Source: an uncultured Oscillibacter sp. (GTDB lineage Bacteria > Bacillota > Clostridia > Oscillospirales > Oscillospiraceae). From it: DNA of 38,138 nt. The notes under the pieces are model-generated. The model saw nothing but the letters and a program-made list of their open reading frames with translations, searched no databases and was not told the DNA's origin. A program made the position numbers and the translations under genes. The DNA is taken from NCBI GenBank assembly GCA_950097265.1, contig CATNDJ010000016.1:1-38138 (forward strand), read 5' to 3'. Of the stretch, positions 23,858 through 31,869 are shown piece after piece (position 1 is the stretch's first letter; each line of letters opens with the position of its first letter).

Positions 23858-25684
23858 TCACGCGGCTTTCTGCCCCGCCGCCGGGGGAACATTCATGGGT
23901 TGGACGGAGAGCTCCGCGCCGCGCACGCACTTCGCCATGATTACCTGGCCCGAGGGCCTGACATTGGCGAGATCGTCCACGGACTCCATGTTGTCCACAA
24001 AGACCGGATAGTTCCGCCCGGTGAGGCGCTTTATCAGCTCGGAGACCTCCATGCCCGCCCGAATCTTCTCGGACAGGGACAGCCGGTCATAGCGCCGTCC
24101 GGCGTAGGTGAACTTGAAGGCGTCCTTGACCTCCCCGGTGGTCTTCACCACATCGTAGAGGGAGATCTCCACCCGGTTCATTTTCAAGCTGGAGAACAGC
24201 AGCTCCGCCCGCTTGACAACGTACTGCGCCGCATTGGATATCTGCTTTTTCAGAGCCGTGATTTTCTGGTTCGCCTGCTCGATCTGCCTGTCGATATCCT
24301 CCGGCGGCTGACCGGCGGCCTTTTCTGCGGCGGACAGCTCGGCGGAACACTGGCGAAGCGCCTCCCGGCATTCCGTCAGACGGTCGAACTCCTCCTGGCT
24401 CAGATTGCCATACTCAATAGAGGCGTTCAGCGTTTCAATCTGACGCCGCAGATCGGCCGCCTCCTGGGGGACGGCCCCCGCCAGGGCCTGACACCGGGTC
24501 TCCAGCTCAGACGCCTCCCGGGACCACTTCTCCAGGTCATCGGCCTTAAACTTTTCAAAAGTATCGGCGGCCTTCTTGTCCACGTCCTGAATGTCCTGGA
24601 GCTGGGCCTGCAACGACTTGCCCTCAGCCAGAATAGCGGCGGCGGACTTTTTGATCTCCGCCTGTACCTCCGGCAAAATATTCGCCGGAATGGAACGATG
24701 GCAGGTGGGACAGGGATTTCCGGCGGAGAGGAACTGATAATTCTTCCCCTCCTGTTGGTAGCGCAGCCCCAGATTTTTCACCTGGGCGGCAGTCTCCGCC
24801 AGGGGCTGGGCGTACTTGGACTGGTACTGCTCCGCCTGTCTTTTGGCGATTTTCGCCCGAAGTTCGGAGAGCTGGTCCTGCTCCTCCCCGCCGCTGCCCC
24901 GAAGGGCCTCCTCGTAGCGGGCGCTGAGGTCCACCAGTTGCTCCCGCATAGCGGGAATATCCAGCCCCTCAAACTGCTTTTCCTCCAGGGCGGTCAGCTC
25001 TTCCTGGAGCGCCGCCTGCTTCTGGGCGGCGGATTCCGCCATTTGGAGCCGGGCCTTGCCCTGGGCCTCCGCCTGATCCCGCTGGCCCCGCATGTAGAGG
25101 ATGCTCTCCTCCAGATTGCGAACGTCCGCCCGCTTATTCTTCAGGTAATTCACGGGAGAAAGCAGCGGTTCATCCTTCAAGACGAAGGCCAGATCGGCGG
25201 GGAGCTGCTCCAGGACCGCCTCGACCGGAAGGTCCGGGAGGTACATTTCCAGGAGGTTCTTGCCCTTGTCCCCCAGTTCCTCGATGAAATAGAGGGGGTT
25301 CAGGATGGACAGGAAGACGTCGGTCTCCCCGAAAAGGTCCTTCAGGTCCAGCTGGCGGACCTCGCCTCCGTCATAGGTGATGCACATGCGGCTTTTCTGC
25401 CGGGTGCGGACCAGCTCATGGGCCCTGCCGGTATCATCCACAAGGCGCATGGCGATGTACACGTCCGGGTTCTCCTCGTTGTGCAGCCGGTCGATGCCCC
25501 GCTCTCCAAAGAACGGGAGGCCCGTGATGGCGAAGGCGATGGCGTCCGCCACGCTGGTTTTCCCCCGGCCATTGCCGCCGGTGATGATGGTGGGATTTCC
25601 AAAGGTCAGTTCCGTGGGCTCCTGATAGGACTTGAAGCCGGAGATGGTCATGCCGGTGATTTGAAAAGACTTGATCTTTTCCAT
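23858..25684 (-). CDS. Rad50/SMC-like AAA ATPase
   Basis: This 608-residue ATPase has an N-terminal P-loop (GGNGRGKTS, about residues 36-44) after GFKSYQEPTELTFG, typical of Rad50/SbcC/RecF-type proteins. A long coiled-coil middle follows with a CPTC pair (Cys325, Cys328) resembling a zinc hook. The C-terminal head has LSLSEKIRAGMEVSEL in place of an ABC signature, and FVDNMES as Walker B. No Mre11-type nuclease gene is adjacent; the partner may be the Rad52-like protein encoded just upstream. Such ATPases handle DNA ends in phage and element recombination. AAAGGATTTTTTC precedes the ATG. It ends in Ala-Ala. Confidence 0.85.
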   Translation of the reverse strand: MEKIKSFQITGMTISGFKSYQEPTELTFGNPTIITGGNGRGKTSVADAIAFAITGLPFFGERGIDRLHNEENPDVYIAMRLVDDTGRAHELVRTRQKSRMCITYDGGEVRQLDLKDLFGETDVFLSILNPLYFIEELGDKGKNLLEMYLPDLPVEAVLEQLPADLAFVLKDEPLLSPVNYLKNKRADVRNLEESILYMRGQRDQAEAQGKARLQMAESAAQKQAALQEELTALEEKQFEGLDIPAMREQLVDLSARYEEALRGSGGEEQDQLSELRAKIAKRQAEQYQSKYAQPLAETAAQVKNLGLRYQQEGKNYQFLSAGNPCPTCHRSIPANILPEVQAEIKKSAAAILAEGKSLQAQLQDIQDVDKKAADTFEKFKADDLEKWSREASELETRCQALAGAVPQEAADLRRQIETLNASIEYGNLSQEEFDRLTECREALRQCSAELSAAEKAAGQPPEDIDRQIEQANQKITALKKQISNAAQYVVKRAELLFSSLKMNRVEISLYDVVKTTGEVKDAFKFTYAGRRYDRLSLSEKIRAGMEVSELIKRLTGRNYPVFVDNMESVDDLANVRPSGQVIMAKCVRGAELSVQPMNVPPAAGQKAA

Positions 25685-25697
25685 GAAAAAATCCTTT

Positions 25698-26615
25698 CTA
25701 CGCGGCCTCCCCCTGGGGCTCCGCGATTTTGTACGACTCCAGGACGTAGTACACTACCGTGTCCTGCTTCCTGGTGGACAGCTTGGCGGAGGCCAGCATG
25801 GCCCCGGGAACCAGCAGGGGGTGTTCGCCCTGGGCAAAGGCGGTGATCTCCTTGCCGTCCGCGCCTTTCAGGCGGAGCGACATATTGATGGTTTTCATGC
25901 CTTTTTGCGTGCTGCTGGCAGTGACGATGTAGGCGTAGCTGGGCTGTGCCGGGGCGGCTTGCGTCCCCTGATGCGAGGCGCTCTCCGCCGCCTGTTCCGC
26001 GGCGCCGCCGTCCTTGGGCGGGATTGCCGGAGTTCCAGCCCTTTTGGGCGTATCGTCCGGCTCCACATCGCCGCCGGAGATCAGAGACTGGAGTCCTCCG
26101 GCAGGGGCGGGTTCCAGCTTCAAGGCTTTCAGCATATCCAGATACGCCTTGTCCAGCTTGGCCCGGGCTCCTTTTTTGATGACCCAGCTCTTGCCCCGCT
26201 GCTCCACGTCAACGAAAACCGTATCCATGTTGTAAAGAACCCGGCCAATGCCCCACTGGACAGCGGCCCGCTTCATACTGTCGCTGAGGCCGCCCTTGAT
26301 GGGTTCGACGTCCGAATCCTCCGCGCCGTCCCATTTGGTGATGAAGCCCCGGCCCTCGAAGTAGATCGAGATGCCGCAGATCTGGGCCTCCTTCTTTCCG
26401 GCGGCGTGCCAGGGCTTGAAATCGTTGTACCAGTTCTCCGGCCCCACCACGCTGTCCAGCCGGTTTTGGATCGCCCGATTGGTCACATAGGGGACGGCGA
26501 TGCCGGTCATGCGGCCCTGGGCCTCAAAGGTCTTTTGCAGCCGCCACTCCAGGTCCTCGGCAGCGAAGGGCTTCGCCAGCTCCGCCTGGATGGACCGCGC
26601 GTCTTTCTGTGCCAT
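25698..26615 (-). CDS. Rad52/22-like single-strand annealing protein
   Basis: This 305-residue protein has an N-terminal Rad52/Rad22-type annealing domain. Key blocks are VPYVTNRAIQNRLDSVVGPENWYNDF (about residues 40-66) and DVEPIKGGLSDSMKRAAVQWGIGRVLYN, a standard pattern for phage-type Rad52 annealing proteins. A Pro/Ala-rich linker (about residues 175-225) leads to a C-terminal domain of about 75 residues of unknown type. GGGAGGTGACG precedes the ATG at 26615; a longer frame to 26657 runs into the upstream gene. It ends in Ala-Ala with a TAG stop, 13 bp before the ATPase gene. Confidence 0.85.
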   Translation of the reverse strand: MAQKDARSIQAELAKPFAAEDLEWRLQKTFEAQGRMTGIAVPYVTNRAIQNRLDSVVGPENWYNDFKPWHAAGKKEAQICGISIYFEGRGFITKWDGAEDSDVEPIKGGLSDSMKRAAVQWGIGRVLYNMDTVFVDVEQRGKSWVIKKGARAKLDKAYLDMLKALKLEPAPAGGLQSLISGGDVEPDDTPKRAGTPAIPPKDGGAAEQAAESASHQGTQAAPAQPSYAYIVTASSTQKGMKTINMSLRLKGADGKEITAFAQGEHPLLVPGAMLASAKLSTRKQDTVVYYVLESYKIAEPQGEAA

Positions 26616-26619
26616 TGCG

Positions 26620-27306
26620 TCACCTCCCACAGATAAAGTCATACAGCGTATTGCCATTCGGGATCAGAATATCCGAATAGTAGTACGCCGGGTCCTTGTC
26701 CTTCAGGTGCTCCAGCAGCTTCTGGTGGCCCAAGCCCAGCTTGTTGTTCTCCGAGTTGTACATATCGTCGTTGTCCGGCAGTTCCAGCAGGTAACGGGGA
26801 AAATGCTTCAGGGTCTGCAGCTTCCGGTACCTGGGCAGGATGTTGTTTCCAGAACATACTTTCCCGTTCGTATAGACATTGGAAAAGGGATAGCGGAACA
26901 TCCTAGTCTCCGGCGTGGGCGTTTCATCCGCCGCCACGCCGATGGAGCATTCCGCGACCTTTCCGTCCTCCAGCATCCGAACGCCAAAGACCAGCCTGGG
27001 GAGTGGGAAATCCGGGTACGTCGTATCCTGGTACGTGATATCCGCCCGCAGCTCGGGATTCCAGAGAATAAAATGCCTCTCCACACTGTTCATAGAAACA
27101 TGGAGGCAGTTTTCCGGAAGAAAACCGCTGTTGAGAAAATCCCTGCTGGTATAGCTGTTGTTGATGACGAAGTACAGATCCAGGGGGGATATCTCCTTAT
27201 AGGCCACCGCCCCGCCCAGCTTCCGTTCCTCAACCATCAACGTGTTTCTTGTGGGCGATATCCGCAGAATGATATCCCTGGTATTATCCTTGTTTTCCGC
27301 CGGCAT
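26620..27306 (-). CDS. PRTRC protein B / prokaryotic E2 family D-like protein
   Basis: This protein of 228 residues resembles PRTRC system protein B, which corresponds to the prokaryotic E2-D family of ubiquitin-conjugating-like folds. The diagnostic segment is FRYPFSNVYTNGKVCSGNN, with Cys151 (counted from the ATG at 27306) as the candidate thioester residue. The N-terminal half has the beta-strand-rich part of the fold. The ATG at 27306 is preferred over a GTG one codon earlier because GGAGG lies 7 bp ahead of it. The stop TGA of the upstream gene overlaps the start by 1 bp. A ThiF/E1 gene and a JAMM gene occur in the same gene series about 6-8 kb upstream, matching the PRTRC set except for an obvious separate ubiquitin-like protein. 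Confidence 0.75.
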   Translation of the reverse strand: MPAENKDNTRDIILRISPTRNTLMVEERKLGGAVAYKEISPLDLYFVINNSYTSRDFLNSGFLPENCLHVSMNSVERHFILWNPELRADITYQDTTYPDFPLPRLVFGVRMLEDGKVAECSIGVAADETPTPETRMFRYPFSNVYTNGKVCSGNNILPRYRKLQTLKHFPRYLLELPDNDDMYNSENNKLGLGHQKLLEHLKDKDPAYYYSDILIPNGNTLYDFICGR

Positions 27307-27842
27307 CACGCCGCCTCCTTTCTCGCTCCCGCTTCTTTCAGCAAGCTTTCCAATTGCTCATTTTCCCGCTGGATATGAAGCAGCATATCCACCAGACTGT
27401 TGCCGAACTCAGCGGGATCATAACAATCCGAGGAGAGCCATGTCCGAAGTTTCGCGGAATCCCTCCTTGGATAACACTCTATATTTCCGACACTGTAGCT
27501 TGTTCCCATCAGATAATACTCCGCGATGTCTCCGAGTTTCCGCCGCCAGGCGTCGTCGGATTGACCGCTGGTAAAACTCCACTCCCCGCTCAAAGCGCAG
27601 AAGCGGTCCATAAGCGGATGGCTGAAGGTGCAGATGGCAGCCTCGTACTCTTCATCCTGGTCAAAAAAGACATTGGCGCATATCTCCCAGACAATGCTCT
27701 CGCAAAGCTCACACAGGGAAGGCAGATCGAAGTCTACGTACATCGCCAAAATTTCCTCCAGAGCGGCGGGGGCCTGACTGTGCAGGTATTTCGCAAGCCG
27801 CAGGAACAAGAGGACATCCACCTCATATTCATAGTTGTACAT
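27306..27842 (-). CDS. Unknown 178-residue mobile-element protein
   Basis: I do not recognise this protein. It is acidic and probably helical. The segment YNYEYEVDVLLFLRLAKYL starts it, two Cys-containing helices (CELCESIVWEICANVFFD) follow, and it ends with a helical tail LEEILAMYVDF-like and QRENEQLESLLKEAG. AGGAGGGCCT precedes the ATG. It ends in Ala-Ala and its stop overlaps the start of the E2-D-like gene by 1 bp (TGATG), so it is coupled to that gene. A role within the ubiquitin-related set is suggested by position only. Confidence 0.7.
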   Translation of the reverse strand: MYNYEYEVDVLLFLRLAKYLHSQAPAALEEILAMYVDFDLPSLCELCESIVWEICANVFFDQDEEYEAAICTFSHPLMDRFCALSGEWSFTSGQSDDAWRRKLGDIAEYYLMGTSYSVGNIECYPRRDSAKLRTWLSSDCYDPAEFGNSLVDMLLHIQRENEQLESLLKEAGARKEAA

Positions 27843-27850
27843 AGGCCCTC

Positions 27851-28147
27851 CTAAAAAAAGCCCTTTTCATTCAGGCTGGCGGTAGGCGTCTTGCGAAGGA
27901 AGGCGTTGATTCCCTGGAGCCACCCCAGATGCGTCCGTTCATACGACCGGTCATAGTTCACCGGCGTTACGTGCCGCAGGTCAAAGGCGTTCCAGTCCAG
28001 TTCCGTCAGGTTGAAAGTTCCCTTGTCCGACAGCCTGTCAAATACATGCGTTTGCAGATACTCGCTGTGTTCCGGCGTTTCCAGCAGGGGCTGTTCCGCC
28101 GGTACATCCTGGAGCGTCTGAATAAAACGCCGCTTATCAAATTCCAT
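27851..28147 (-). CDS. Unknown 98-residue mobile-element protein
   Basis: This protein is not recognised. It starts MEFDKRRFIQTLQDVP and has one Trp-rich block, TELDWNAFDLRHVTPVNYD, then YERTHLGWLQGINAFLRK. GGAGGACAGCC precedes the ATG, which overlaps the upstream stop by 11 bp. It ends with TAG directly followed by the next ribosome-binding site, so TAG serves as a normal stop here. No domain can be assigned. Confidence 0.68.
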   Translation of the reverse strand: MEFDKRRFIQTLQDVPAEQPLLETPEHSEYLQTHVFDRLSDKGTFNLTELDWNAFDLRHVTPVNYDRSYERTHLGWLQGINAFLRKTPTASLNEKGFF

Positions 28148-28694
28148 GGCTGTCCTCCATCCGCTCCATTGTGACCATGCTCAGGGCATAGTCCGCCGGG
28201 GCGCTTTCAACGCTCTTTTCAAAGTTCACATCTGCCGCAGAGCGTTTCCGCTCTGCGTAATAGACGCCGCAGTCCGGCAGGATCACGCCCTGGGCCATCG
28301 CTGCGTGCCAGAAGATATGTGCTTCCAGGCGCTTGTTCGTTCCGTCCAGCTTCACAGGGCAGATCAGGATATCGCCCTCCGCCCGGAGCTTCTCGGGGCC
28401 CGTTTCAATCAGTGTGCCGCCCACATGGAAGTCGACGGACTCCTTACGGAACTCCCTGGCCCGAAAATACAGACGGAGGAACAGGCAGGGATCGTCCCGG
28501 CCCAGCACCACGCTGAACGGGGTTTCGATATCCACTCCCCAGGGCTGCGCCGCCGGGTGGAACCGGTCATAGAACCTTCCCAGGCCCGGGAGCAGCATAC
28601 GGCTGGTCTGCGTCCAGAGCGCCCCGCAGGCTTGGACCGTATTTCGCGGCAGCCCTTTCGCTGGAAAGACTACCGCCAGATGACATGCTTTCAT
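28137..28694 (-). CDS. Unknown 185-residue mobile-element protein
   Basis: I do not recognise the family. The start at 28694 has GAAAGGAGTTTTT ahead of it; an upstream in-frame start at 28814 would overlap the preceding gene and is rejected. The sequence is mixed alpha/beta, with a beta-rich middle (FSVVLGRDDPCLFLRLYFRAR) and a HIFWHAAMAQGVILPDCGVYY block. It is transcribed with its neighbours and overlaps the next start by 11 bp. Confidence 0.68.
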   Translation of the reverse strand: MKACHLAVVFPAKGLPRNTVQACGALWTQTSRMLLPGLGRFYDRFHPAAQPWGVDIETPFSVVLGRDDPCLFLRLYFRAREFRKESVDFHVGGTLIETGPEKLRAEGDILICPVKLDGTNKRLEAHIFWHAAMAQGVILPDCGVYYAERKRSAADVNFEKSVESAPADYALSMVTMERMEDSHGI

Positions 28695-28707
28695 AAAAAC
28701 TCCTTTC

Positions 28708-29037
28708 TCAGTAATCCGACGGGAGCAGGACCGTAGTGACGGACCTGTCCCATTCGGTGATGATCCAGAATTTCGTGCCGCTGCCGCTTTTGTAAGCGGA
28801 CAGCAGGCGTTCACCCGTTTTCAGCGCCCGGTCATTCTCTTTCCAATCTGCCTCGCAGACGTCGCCCCAATCGTGCCGCTTATGGCGTTCCATGGCGATC
28901 ATAATATCCAAAAATGGAACGGCATTGAGTACGGCGGGGGTCGCCACTGTCCGGCCAAGGGAAACCGGCTTTACGGGAACCTGTTTGTTTTTCTCCGGCG
29001 GTTTTCGCACCGCCAGCGGATTTTTAACCGTGGGCAT
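28708..29037 (-). CDS. Unknown 109-residue plasmid/phage-type protein
   Basis: This small protein has a basic Pro-rich N-terminus followed by a conserved-looking core, HDWGDVCEADWKENDRAL and then GTKFWIITEWDRSVTTVLLP. Similar short proteins with a WGD...WIITExDRSxTTxLLP pattern occur on plasmids and integrative elements, including PRTRC-type ones, and have no proven function. TAAGGAGGAAAGCC precedes the ATG. It lies between the methyltransferase gene and the 185-residue gene with small gaps. Confidence 0.7.
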   Translation of the reverse strand: MPTVKNPLAVRKPPEKNKQVPVKPVSLGRTVATPAVLNAVPFLDIMIAMERHKRHDWGDVCEADWKENDRALKTGERLLSAYKSGSGTKFWIITEWDRSVTTVLLPSDY

Positions 29038-29049
29038 TGGCTTTCCTCC

Positions 29050-30477
29050 TTACGTCAGAGCCTTGAAGCCTTTGGGCGTCAGAATATTGAAGATCATCTT
29101 ATTGGCAATCGTCTCACGGATCTCCTCGCCCATGTGCCTTCCCTGGGAGCTGAACCGCTCTTCACTCTCCCTGCGGATTACCTTGACGATCCGGCCCTTG
29201 ATAATATGAGGCGAATCGCACTCGATCAGCCCGTTGATCATCCCGGAGCCGCCCACCAGCCCGATCTGGCTGATGGACAGCGGCAGAAGGGGCCGCTTAT
29301 TGCCGTCGTCCAGTTCGCTTCCCTGGGACATCATCTGCGCGAAGCTGCCCGAACGCCGGAGCTGCTGCTCCAGCTCCTTCTTGTTGAATTTTGCGCCCTG
29401 GAACAAAGGCACCTCCAAGGGCTCTCCCGGGAGGGCGTAGCGGCCCTCCGGCAGCTCCGTCAGGCTGGGGATGGCGGCGGGATTCTCCGCGTACCGTTCC
29501 AACCAAAGCGTGTCCTGAGGCTCCTGGTCCCGGCGCTTTCGGATGCCGAACACCGCCACCTGCTTGAACTTTTGGAACTCGGCGTCGGTAAAGCGCCAGA
29601 CGGAGAGATCGTCGAAGTTGTCCGCCAGCACCCGGCAGATATCCGGCGTCAGGCGGTAGTAGGGGATGACGTAGATCAGCAGCCCGCCGTAGGCCAGGGC
29701 CGGGAAGGATTCGATCAGAAACCGCTTCTCATGCCGGGACTTCCCGCCGCTCTCGTTGAGCACGGACAGGTAAGGCGGATTCAGGAACAGCAGGTGGAAC
29801 GCCTCCCGGCTGATCCGGCTGTAAAAGAAGCTGCCGAAGCCCACCCGATGCAGTCTCGTTTGGGCCTCCTCCGCCCGGCTTTCGTCCAGCTCCACCCCAT
29901 AGGCGTAGCAATTGTTGCCCTGGGCGATCTGCCGCAGGGCCTTGCCGCAGCCGCAGCAGGGGTCCAGGAGGTTCGTGGTGACGCCCTCCGGGAACCGGAT
30001 TCCCCGGAGCATCAGGGCGATGTTGTCCGGGTCCGTGGGGTAGTAGCCCAGCTTGATGTTGTTCATCAGCCGCCCGACGATGGCGGCGTTGGTGGTCCCC
30101 TCCACCGGGAGGCTTTGGGCAAAGGCGTGGAGCGCGTCATAGACAGGCCGGTAATTGCCGCTCATGAGGTCAAAGCCCAGCAGGCCGTCCCGGAGCTTCC
30201 CGGCGATGGCGGCGGTTTGGTATTCCTCCGCCTCCATCAGGAGCAAACGGGCTTCCCCCAGGGTCTCCGCCAAACCATGGCGGACGCTCAGCAGAACGTC
30301 AAAGGCGTCCTTGGCTGCGGCGAGGTCCGTGGTCCGGTATTTCTCCACCCTGGCCCGCCAGATCACCAGCGCCTGGGACAGGTCCAGGAGACGCTTTTGC
30401 GCTTCCCGGAGCCGTTCCACCGCGTAGTACTGGGTCTCATCAGGCTGCCCGGTCATGCCGGCTGTCGCGCCGCTCAT
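29050..30477 (-). CDS. DUF6094-type N6-adenine DNA methyltransferase-like protein
   Basis: This protein of 475 residues has a class I SAM-dependent methyltransferase domain in the middle. Motif I is LLDPCCGCGKALRQIA (about residues 171-185) and motif IV is NPPY (residues 233-236), the signature of N6-adenine methylation. An N-terminal helical region and a C-terminal domain of about 150 residues flank it. The pattern matches DUF6094 proteins of mobile elements. No restriction enzyme is beside it, so protection of the element's DNA from host restriction or regulation by methylation is plausible. The ATG at 30477 overlaps the upstream gene by 38 bp and has GGGGGGAAGC ahead. Confidence 0.82.
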   Translation of the reverse strand: MSGATAGMTGQPDETQYYAVERLREAQKRLLDLSQALVIWRARVEKYRTTDLAAAKDAFDVLLSVRHGLAETLGEARLLLMEAEEYQTAAIAGKLRDGLLGFDLMSGNYRPVYDALHAFAQSLPVEGTTNAAIVGRLMNNIKLGYYPTDPDNIALMLRGIRFPEGVTTNLLDPCCGCGKALRQIAQGNNCYAYGVELDESRAEEAQTRLHRVGFGSFFYSRISREAFHLLFLNPPYLSVLNESGGKSRHEKRFLIESFPALAYGGLLIYVIPYYRLTPDICRVLADNFDDLSVWRFTDAEFQKFKQVAVFGIRKRRDQEPQDTLWLERYAENPAAIPSLTELPEGRYALPGEPLEVPLFQGAKFNKKELEQQLRRSGSFAQMMSQGSELDDGNKRPLLPLSISQIGLVGGSGMINGLIECDSPHIIKGRIVKVIRRESEERFSSQGRHMGEEIRETIANKMIFNILTPKGFKALT

Positions 30478-30913
30478 AGGAGCTTCCCCCCTTTCGCAGA
30501 GCGCCCAGCTTTTCCAGCAGCTCGGAATAGGACAGCTTCCGCAGATCGTCCAGGGTCAGAAAGTTGTTGTGCCCACCGGTGTAGTCCCGGATGTGCCGGA
30601 CCGTGCGGTACATCAGTACAGTCCGCTTGTCAGAGAGGAGCTGTCCCAGGTAGATATCAATTCCGCTGTTCTCCCACATCCCGATCAGGGAGCAGTCGCC
30701 GGAGACGGCGATGCCGCCGGGGTTGGACGTGATCTTGGCGTCCCGGAGGCCCAGGTCCTTGGACAGCGCCCGCAGGAACACTTTGCCCAGGTTCAGAAAG
30801 GTTTTCTTCGCCCCGTTGGGGCCGCACTCCCGCTCGCCCCAGATATACCCGAGGTCCTGGCTGAGCAGATCCGCCAGACGGCGCATATTGTTTTCCTGAG
30901 ATTTCACAGACAT
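30440..30913 (-). CDS. Unknown 157-residue mobile-element protein
   Basis: This protein is not recognised. It begins MSVKSQENNMRRLADLLSQDLGYIWGER and ends with a charged tail, RKGGSSYERRDSRHDRAA. The middle has a beta-strand pattern around ITSNPGGIAVSGDCSLIGMW and a helix around LTLDDLRKLSYSELLEKLGALR. AAGGAGGAATCGAA precedes the ATG. A minus-strand terminator at 30928-30962 ends just before that ribosome-binding site, so expression depends on readthrough. It ends in Ala-Ala and overlaps the methyltransferase gene. Confidence 0.75.
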   Translation of the reverse strand: MSVKSQENNMRRLADLLSQDLGYIWGERECGPNGAKKTFLNLGKVFLRALSKDLGLRDAKITSNPGGIAVSGDCSLIGMWENSGIDIYLGQLLSDKRTVLMYRTVRHIRDYTGGHNNFLTLDDLRKLSYSELLEKLGALRKGGSSYERRDSRHDRAA

Positions 30914-30927
30914 TTCGATTCCTCCTT

Positions 30928-30962
30928 AAAAAATGGGCAAGGGGCCGGTGCGGTCCCTTGCC
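30928..30962 (-). terminator. Intrinsic terminator directly upstream of the 157-residue gene
   Basis: On the minus strand GGCAAGGGACC (30962-30952) pairs, with one mismatch, with GGCCCCTTGCC (30946-30936) and then CATTTTTT. The T-run ends about 15 bp before the start codon at 30913, leaving only the Shine-Dalgarno site. All twelve downstream genes lie behind it. Confidence 0.78.
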
Positions 30963-30973
30963 TTCAAAGACGG

Positions 30974-31108
30974 TCAAGCCGCCTTGCTTCTGTTTTTCGC
31001 CTGTTCATCCGATTCCTGCCGGACGACAAAGCGTTTCCCGCAGCAGGCCCGCGAGTCGTCGCAAGCTCCATATCCCTCGCTTCCGGCCAAGGCCGAAAGC
31101 TCACTCAT
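30974..31108 (-). CDS. 44-residue cysteine-containing small protein
   Basis: A short frame reads MSELSALAGSEGYGACDDSR followed by ACCGKRFVVRQESDEQAKNRSKAA. GAGGAGGAGCAGCGC precedes the ATG at 31108, an excellent ribosome-binding site, and the last residues are Ala-Ala like many neighbours. A longer version to 31222 would read through an upstream hairpin and overlaps the preceding gene; it is not preferred. The Cys-rich centre (ACDDSRACCGK) suggests metal binding. Function is unknown. Confidence 0.62.
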   Translation of the reverse strand: MSELSALAGSEGYGACDDSRACCGKRFVVRQESDEQAKNRSKAA

Positions 31109-31125
31109 TGCGCTGCTCCTCCTCT

Positions 31126-31160
31126 CCAAATCGGACCCGCTTTGCTGGGCTCCGATTTGG
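31126..31160. repeat. Hairpin between beta-helix gene and small Cys gene
   Basis: CCAAATCGGA (31126-31135) and TCCGATTTGG (31151-31160) pair perfectly. TTTTT follows on the plus strand only, so on the coding (minus) strand it is not a normal terminator and may be a processing or stabilising hairpin, or block antisense transcription. Confidence 0.55.
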
Positions 31161-31181
31161 TTTTTAGCTCTCTCATGGCGC

Positions 31182-31850
31182 TCACGCGGCGGAGAGGTTG
31201 GCCTGTCCAAAGACAGCTCCAAAGGTGGGGGCGTTCTCCTCCGGCGTGCCGGGGATGATTTTCATCGTGTAGCCGGAATCCCGCAGCAGCTTGAAGATGG
31301 CGGTAATCCGCTCCAGCTCCACGTCCTTGGCCTCCATCGGCTTTTCCGGTTCTTCAACGGGAGAATCTTCCTCTACCTGCCGGTACTCCGCGTCCAGGAC
31401 CTCTCCCTCCCGGGGCCGGGTCAGGGACGCCCAGAGCGACCGCAGGGCCGAGGCCAGCAGCAGCCGGAACAGGCTGCGCTTCTTCGGCGTCAGGACGGCG
31501 ACCTCACGGGCGTCGATCTTCCCTACCTCATGCTGGGCCACCGTCAGCCGGTCCGCCGCCACATAGTCGGCGCAGAGATAGCAGGACACGGCGGCGCTCT
31601 CCGAGGCGAACACCTCCGCCGCCTGGACCCGCCTGGCGGCCAGCCGTAGGCAGTACACCGAGGCGGCCTCAATTTCCCGGACGCGGACGTCGTCCGCCGA
31701 AATGGTCCCGGCGAGGATCAGCCCGTCGCCGCTGATGGTCCGGGCCCTGAGTCCGTGGGCTACGTTCAGGACGCCGTTTACTACCAGATGCTCCGTTTCC
31801 AGCGAGTCGTAGTTCAAAGCCTGTCCCTTGGGAATGCACATCGTTTTCAT
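31182..31850 (-). CDS. Beta-helix (bactofilin-like repeat) protein
   Basis: This protein of 222 residues has an N-terminal region of short hydrophobic/Gly/Ala repeats (LVVNGVLNVAHGLRARTI, GLILAGTISADDVRVREI, AVSCYLCADYVAADRLTV), about residues 18-125. The pattern resembles right-handed beta-helix proteins such as bactofilins or polymer-forming proteins, although this is inferred. A helical, acidic C-terminal half (VEEDSPVEEPEKPMEAKDVELERITAIFKLLRDSG) follows. AAGGAGAACGTC precedes the ATG at 31850. It could form a scaffold; its place between the zinc-ribbon and small Cys genes gives no clearer role. It ends in Ala-Ala. Confidence 0.68.
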   Translation of the reverse strand: MKTMCIPKGQALNYDSLETEHLVVNGVLNVAHGLRARTISGDGLILAGTISADDVRVREIEAASVYCLRLAARRVQAAEVFASESAAVSCYLCADYVAADRLTVAQHEVGKIDAREVAVLTPKKRSLFRLLLASALRSLWASLTRPREGEVLDAEYRQVEEDSPVEEPEKPMEAKDVELERITAIFKLLRDSGYTMKIIPGTPEENAPTFGAVFGQANLSAA

Positions 31851-31869
31851 GACGTTCTCCTTCAAATTT

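Noticed and set aside
31109-31222. Longer form of the small Cys protein starting at 31222
   Set aside because: It would overlap the upstream gene and read through a hairpin, whereas the ATG at 31108 has a very strong ribosome-binding site.
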